64,000 nt of DNA from Ptiloglossa arizonensis (Eukaryota > Arthropoda > Insecta > Hymenoptera > Colletidae). The stretch spans positions 62,001 through 126,000 of the forward strand of contig NW_027479291.1 in NCBI RefSeq assembly GCF_051014685.1. The letters run 5' to 3'. Under the pieces are notes generated by a model. That model saw nothing but the letters and a program-made list of their open reading frames with translations, was not told the DNA's origin and made no database searches. Positions 60,334 through 64,000 of the stretch are shown one piece after another (the stretch's first letter is position 1; each line of letters begins with the position of its first letter). The translations under genes were made by a program, and so were the position numbers.

Positions 60334-63300
60334 CGTACTTCTCCCCTAGGCCGTTGTAGTCATTCGTTTCGAGCATCAGAACTGCGAAAATTTTGAGTTT
60401 CTCAAGCGTTTCTTATCTCCAAACTGCCATATCTCGCGAACGGATTCACCAATCCGCAAAATTTCTGTTGCTTCTGAAAGTAGAAACTCGCCCGATTACA
60501 ACGGTATGCGTACTTTTCCCCTAGGCCGTTCTAGTTATTCGTTTCGAGCATCAGAACTGCGAAAATTTTGAGTTTCTCAAGCGTTTCTTACATCCAAACT
60601 GCCATATCTCGCGAACGGATTGACCAATCCGCAAAATTTCTGTTGCATCTGAAAGTAGAAACTCGCCCGATTACAACGGTATGTGTAGTTTTCCCCTAGG
60701 CCGTTCTAGTTATTCGTTTCGAGCATCAGAACTGCGAAAATTTTGAGTTTCTCAAGCGTTTCTTACATCCAAACTGCCATATCTCGCGAACGGATTGACA
60801 AATCCGCAAAATTTCTGTTGCATCTGAAAGCAGAAACTCGCCCGATTACAACGGTATGCGTACTTTTCCCCTAGGCCGCTCTAGTTATTTGTTTCGAGCA
60901 TCAGAACTGCGAAAATTTTGAGTTTCTCAAGCGTTTCTTACATCCAAACTGCCATATCTCGCGAACGGATTGACCAATCCGCAAAATTTCTGTTGTATCT
61001 GAAAGCAGAAACTCGCCCGATTACAACGGTATGCGTACTTTTCCCCTAGGCCGTTCTAGTTATTTGTTTCGAGCATCAGAACTGCGAAAATTTTGAGTTT
61101 CTCAAGCGTTTCTTACATCCAAACTGCCATATCTCGCGAACGGATTGACCAATCCGCAAAATTTCTGTTGCATCTGAAAGCAGAAACTCGCCCGATTACA
61201 ACGGTATGCGTACTTTTCCCCTAGGCCGTTCTAGTTATTTGTTTCGAGCATCAGAACTGCGAAAATTTTGAGTTTCTCAAGCGTTTCTTACATCCAAACT
61301 GCCATATCTCGCGAACGGATTGACCAATCCGCAAAATTTCTGTTGCATCTGAAAGCAGAAACTCGCCCGATTACAACGGTATGCGTACTTTTCCCCTATG
61401 CCGTTCTAGTTACTCGTTTCGAGCATCAGAACTGCAAAAATTTTGAGTTTCTCAAGCGTTTCTTACCTCCAAACTACCATATCTCGCGAACGGATTCACC
61501 AATCCGCAAAATTTCTGTTGCTTCTGAAAGTAGAAACTCGCCCGATTACAACGGTATGCGTACTTTTCCCCTAGGCCGTTCTAGTTATTCGTTTCGAGCA
61601 TCAGAACTGCGAAAATTTTGAGTTTCTCAAGCGTTTCTTACATCCAAACTGCCATATCTCGCGAACGGATTGACCAATCCGCAAAATTTCTGTTGCATCT
61701 GAAAGTAGAAACTCGCCCGATTACAACGGTATGCGCACTTTTCCCATATGCCGTTCTAGTTACTCGTTTCGAGCATCAGAACTGCAAAAATTTTGAGTTT
61801 CTCAAGCGTTTCTTACCTCCAAACTACCATATCTCGCGAACGGATTCACCAATCCGCAAAATTTCTGTTGCTTCTGAAAGTAGAAACTCGCCCGATTACA
61901 ACGGTATGCGTACTTCTCCCCTAGGCCGTTGTAGTCATTCGTTTCGAGCATCAGAACTGCGAAAATTTTGAGTTTCTCAAGCGTTTCTTATCTCCAAACT
62001 GCCATATCTCGCGAACGGATTGACCAATCCGCAAAATTTCTGTTGCATCTGAAAGCAGAAACTCGCCCGATTACAACGGTATGCGTACTTTTCCCCTAGG
62101 CCGTTCTAGTTACTCGTTTCGAGCATCAGAACTGCGAAAATTTTCAGTTTCTCAAGCGTTTCTTATCTCCAAACTGCCATATCTCGCGAACGGATTGACC
62201 AATCCGCAAAATTTCTGTTGCATCTGAAAGTAGAAACTAGCCCGATTACAACGGTAGGTGTAGTTTTCCCCTAGGCCGTTCTAGTTATTCGTATCGAGCA
62301 TCAGAACTGCGAAAATTTTGAGTTTCTCAAGCGTTTCTTACCTCCAAACTGCCATATCTCGCGAACGGATAGACCTATCCGCAAAATTTCTGTTGCATCT
62401 GAAAGTAGAAACTCGCCCGATTACAACGGTATGCGTACTTTTCCCCTAGGCCGTTCTAGTTACTCGTTTCGAGCATCAGAACTGCGAAAATTTTGAGTTT
62501 CTCAAGCGTTTCTTACCTCCAAACTACCATATCTCGCGAACGGATCGACCAATCCGCAAAATTTCTGTTGCTTCTGAAAGTAGAAACTCGCCCGATTACA
62601 ACGGTATGCGTACTTCTCCGCTAGGCCGTTGTAGTCATTCGTTTCGAGCATCAGAACTGCGAAAATTTTGAGTTTCTCAAGCGTTTCTTACCTCCAAACT
62701 GCCATATCTCGCGAACCGATTGACCAATCCGCAAAATTTCTGTTGCATCTGAAAGTAGAAGCTCGCCCGATTACAACGGTATGCGTACTTTTCCCCTAGG
62801 CCGTTCTAGTTACTCGTTTCGAGCATCAGAACTGCGTAAAATTTGAGTTTCTCAAGCGTTTCTTACCACCAAACTACCATATCTCGCGAACGGTTCGACC
62901 AATCCGCAAAATTTCTGTTGCTTCTGAAAGTAGAAACTCGCCCGATTACAACGGTATGCGTACTTTTCCCCTAGGCCGTTCTAGTTATTCGTTTCGAGCA
63001 TCAGAACTGCGAAAATTTTGAGTTTCTCAAGCGTTTCTTACCTCCAAACTGCCATATCTCGCGAACGGATTGACCAATCCGCAAAATTTCTGTTGCATCT
63101 GAGAGTAGAAACGCGCCCGATTACAACGGTATGCGTACTTTTCCCCTAGGCCGTTCTAGTTATTCGTTTCGAGCATCAGAACTGCGAAAATTTTGAGTTT
63201 CTCAAGCGTTTCTTACCTCCAAACTGCCATATCTCGCGAACGGATAGACCAATCCGCAAAATTTCTATTGCATCTGAATGTAGAAACTCGCCCGATTACA

Positions 63301-64000
63301 ACGCCATGTGTAGTTTTCCCCTAGGCCGTTCCAGGTATTCGTTTCGAGCATCAGAACTGCGAAAATTTTGAGTTTCTGAAGCGTTTCTTACTTCCAAACT
63401 GCCATATCTCGCGAACGGATTGACCAATCCGCAAAATTTCTGTTGCATCTGAAAGTAGAAACTCGCCCGATTACAACGGTATGCGTACTTTTCCCCTAGG
63501 CCGTTCTAGTTATTCGTTTCGAGCATCAGAACTGCGAAAATTTTGAGTTTCTCAAGCGTTTCTTACCTCCAAACTGCCATATCTCGCGAACGGATTGACC
63601 AATCCGCAAAATTTCTGTTGCATCTGAAAGTAGAAACTCGCCCGATTACAACGGTATGCGTACTTTTCCCCTAGGCCGTTCTAGTTACTCGTTTCGAGCA
63701 TCAGAACTGCGAAAATTTTGAGTTTCTCAAGCGTTTCTTACCTCCAAACTGCCATATCTCGCGAACGGATTGACCAATCCGCAAAATTTCTGTTGCATCT
63801 GAAAGTAGAAACTCGCCCGATTACAACGGTAGGTGTAGTTTTCCCCTAGGCCGTTCTAGTTATTCGTTTCGAGCATCAGAACTGCGAAAATTTTGAGTTT
63901 CTCAAGCGTTTCTTACCTCCAAACTTCCATATCTCGCGAACGGATTGACCAATCCGCAAAATTTCTGTTGCTTCTGAAAGTAGAAACTCGCCCGATTACA

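Larger units (their letters stand above)
1..64000. repeat. Continuous 175-bp tandem satellite array (about 366 monomers)
   Basis: Every part of the window is the same 175-bp monomer, repeated head to tail in one orientation. Unit starts (AGCATCAGAACTGCG) fall at 1, 176, 351 and so on. From 1399 they follow 1399+175k, and after two 1-bp losses near 41.3 and 42.3 kb they follow 1397+175k, down to the last partial unit at 63872-64000. Landmarks in each unit are the A4T4 tract at 16-23, TCGCGA at 63-68, a dyad at 70-85, CAAAATTTCTGTTGC at 86-100, GATTACAACGG at 123-133 and CCTAGG at 149-154. By eye most monomers differ at a few percent of sites. No unique sequence, transposon or gene interrupts the array. 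Arrays of this kind are typical of eukaryotic centromeric or heterochromatic satellite; the centromeric role is inference. The monomer family is not one I recognise. Confidence 0.99.
53561..64000. repeat. Domain VI (type II with type I patches)
   Basis: Type II units (TTACATCC, AGCAGAAAC, TTATTTG, GATTCACC, CTATGCC) predominate. Type I patches lie at about 55.45-56.6 kb (resembling 12.97-14.0 kb, with GGTCGTTG, GAAGCTCGCC and ACTGTGAAAAT in the same order at an offset of 42,873 bp, 245 monomers minus 2) and at 62.23-62.7 kb (resembling 46.8-47.3 kb). The last perfect GATC palindrome is near 56255; I saw none from there to 64000. The window ends inside a monomer. Confidence 0.8.

Noticed and set aside
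1..64000. CRISPR-like array of repeats and spacers
   Set aside because: The whole 175-bp unit is repeated, including the parts that would be spacers; there are no unique spacers, no short repeat and no cas genes.
1..64000. Single fixed higher-order repeat
   Set aside because: Spacings of rare markers vary (700, 1,050, 1,225, 1,400, 1,750, 2,100, 2,275, 2,450, 2,625, 2,800, 3,150 and 12,425 bp). All are multiples of 175, but none holds across the window, so it is a cascade of block duplications.
1..64000. Clustering of duplication breakpoints at monomer positions 45-50, 70-85 and 135-165
   Set aside because: These are the same positions where monomers differ, so breakpoints can be seen only there. 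The clustering cannot be told from ascertainment bias by eye.
1..64000. Telomere repeats, tRNA or rRNA genes, transposon ends or target-site duplications
   Set aside because: I looked for them at all scales and saw none; every stretch is explained by the 175-bp monomer.

Overview
The whole 64 kb window is one uninterrupted, head-to-tail satellite DNA array. I find no gene, RNA gene, CRISPR array, transposon, insertion sequence, origin or any other non-satellite sequence in it. The monomer is 175 bp with about 44% GC. The first unit begins at base 1. Following the unit start (AGCATCAGAACTGCG) along the window gives 365 complete monomers plus a 129-bp partial one (63872-64000), all in the same orientation. 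Only five length changes were found, netting -4 bp. The layout (long satellite, nucleosome-sized monomer, many near-identical variants, block duplications) is typical of centromeric or other constitutive heterochromatin in a eukaryotic nuclear genome, most often plants or animals. I do not recognise the monomer as a named family, so the species and chromosome location remain open.

Monomers differ by a limited set of linked substitutions at a few variable sites: about positions 45-47, 54-56, 72-78, 101, 111, 134-144 and 153-165. The stretches around 1-40, 58-70, 80-100 and 120-131 are much more constant. By variant content the window alternates between two kinds of domain. Type I is rich in GATC-palindrome monomers and TAGGTGTAG-tail monomers (about 1-11.3, 18.6-26.5 and 31.0-53.6 kb). 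Type II is rich in ACATCC / AGCAGAAAC / TTATTTG / CTATGCC monomers (about 11.3-18.6, 26.5-31.0 and 53.6-64 kb, with type I patches inside).

Above the monomer level there is no single fixed higher-order repeat. There is instead a cascade of block duplications, nearly all whole numbers of monomers: 4, 6, 7, 8, 10, 12, 13, 14, 15, 16, 18 and, largest, 71 monomers. The main event is a 12,425-bp (71-monomer) tandem duplication with its junction near 26.5 kb. Source 14.07-26.52 kb and copy 26.50-37.37 kb explain about 23 kb of the window, after later deletions and an 8-monomer duplication inside the second copy. Other clear events are an 18-monomer duplication with a 4-monomer deletion (4.9-10.5 kb), an abutting 13-monomer duplication (19.3-23.8 kb), two 6-monomer duplications (40.7-43.1 and 46.8-49.1 kb) and a 4/7/16-monomer series (53.6-60.3 kb). 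This is the pattern expected from repeated unequal exchange or replication-based amplification.

The most interesting sequence element is a dyad at monomer positions 70-85. It is a perfect 16-bp palindrome (CGGATTGATCAATCCG) in one monomer class and a 7-2-7 inverted repeat in the commonest class. It coincides with the most variable site of the monomer and is unevenly distributed along the array. No protein-coding system is present; every open reading frame of any length comes from occasional loss of a stop codon in the repeat.
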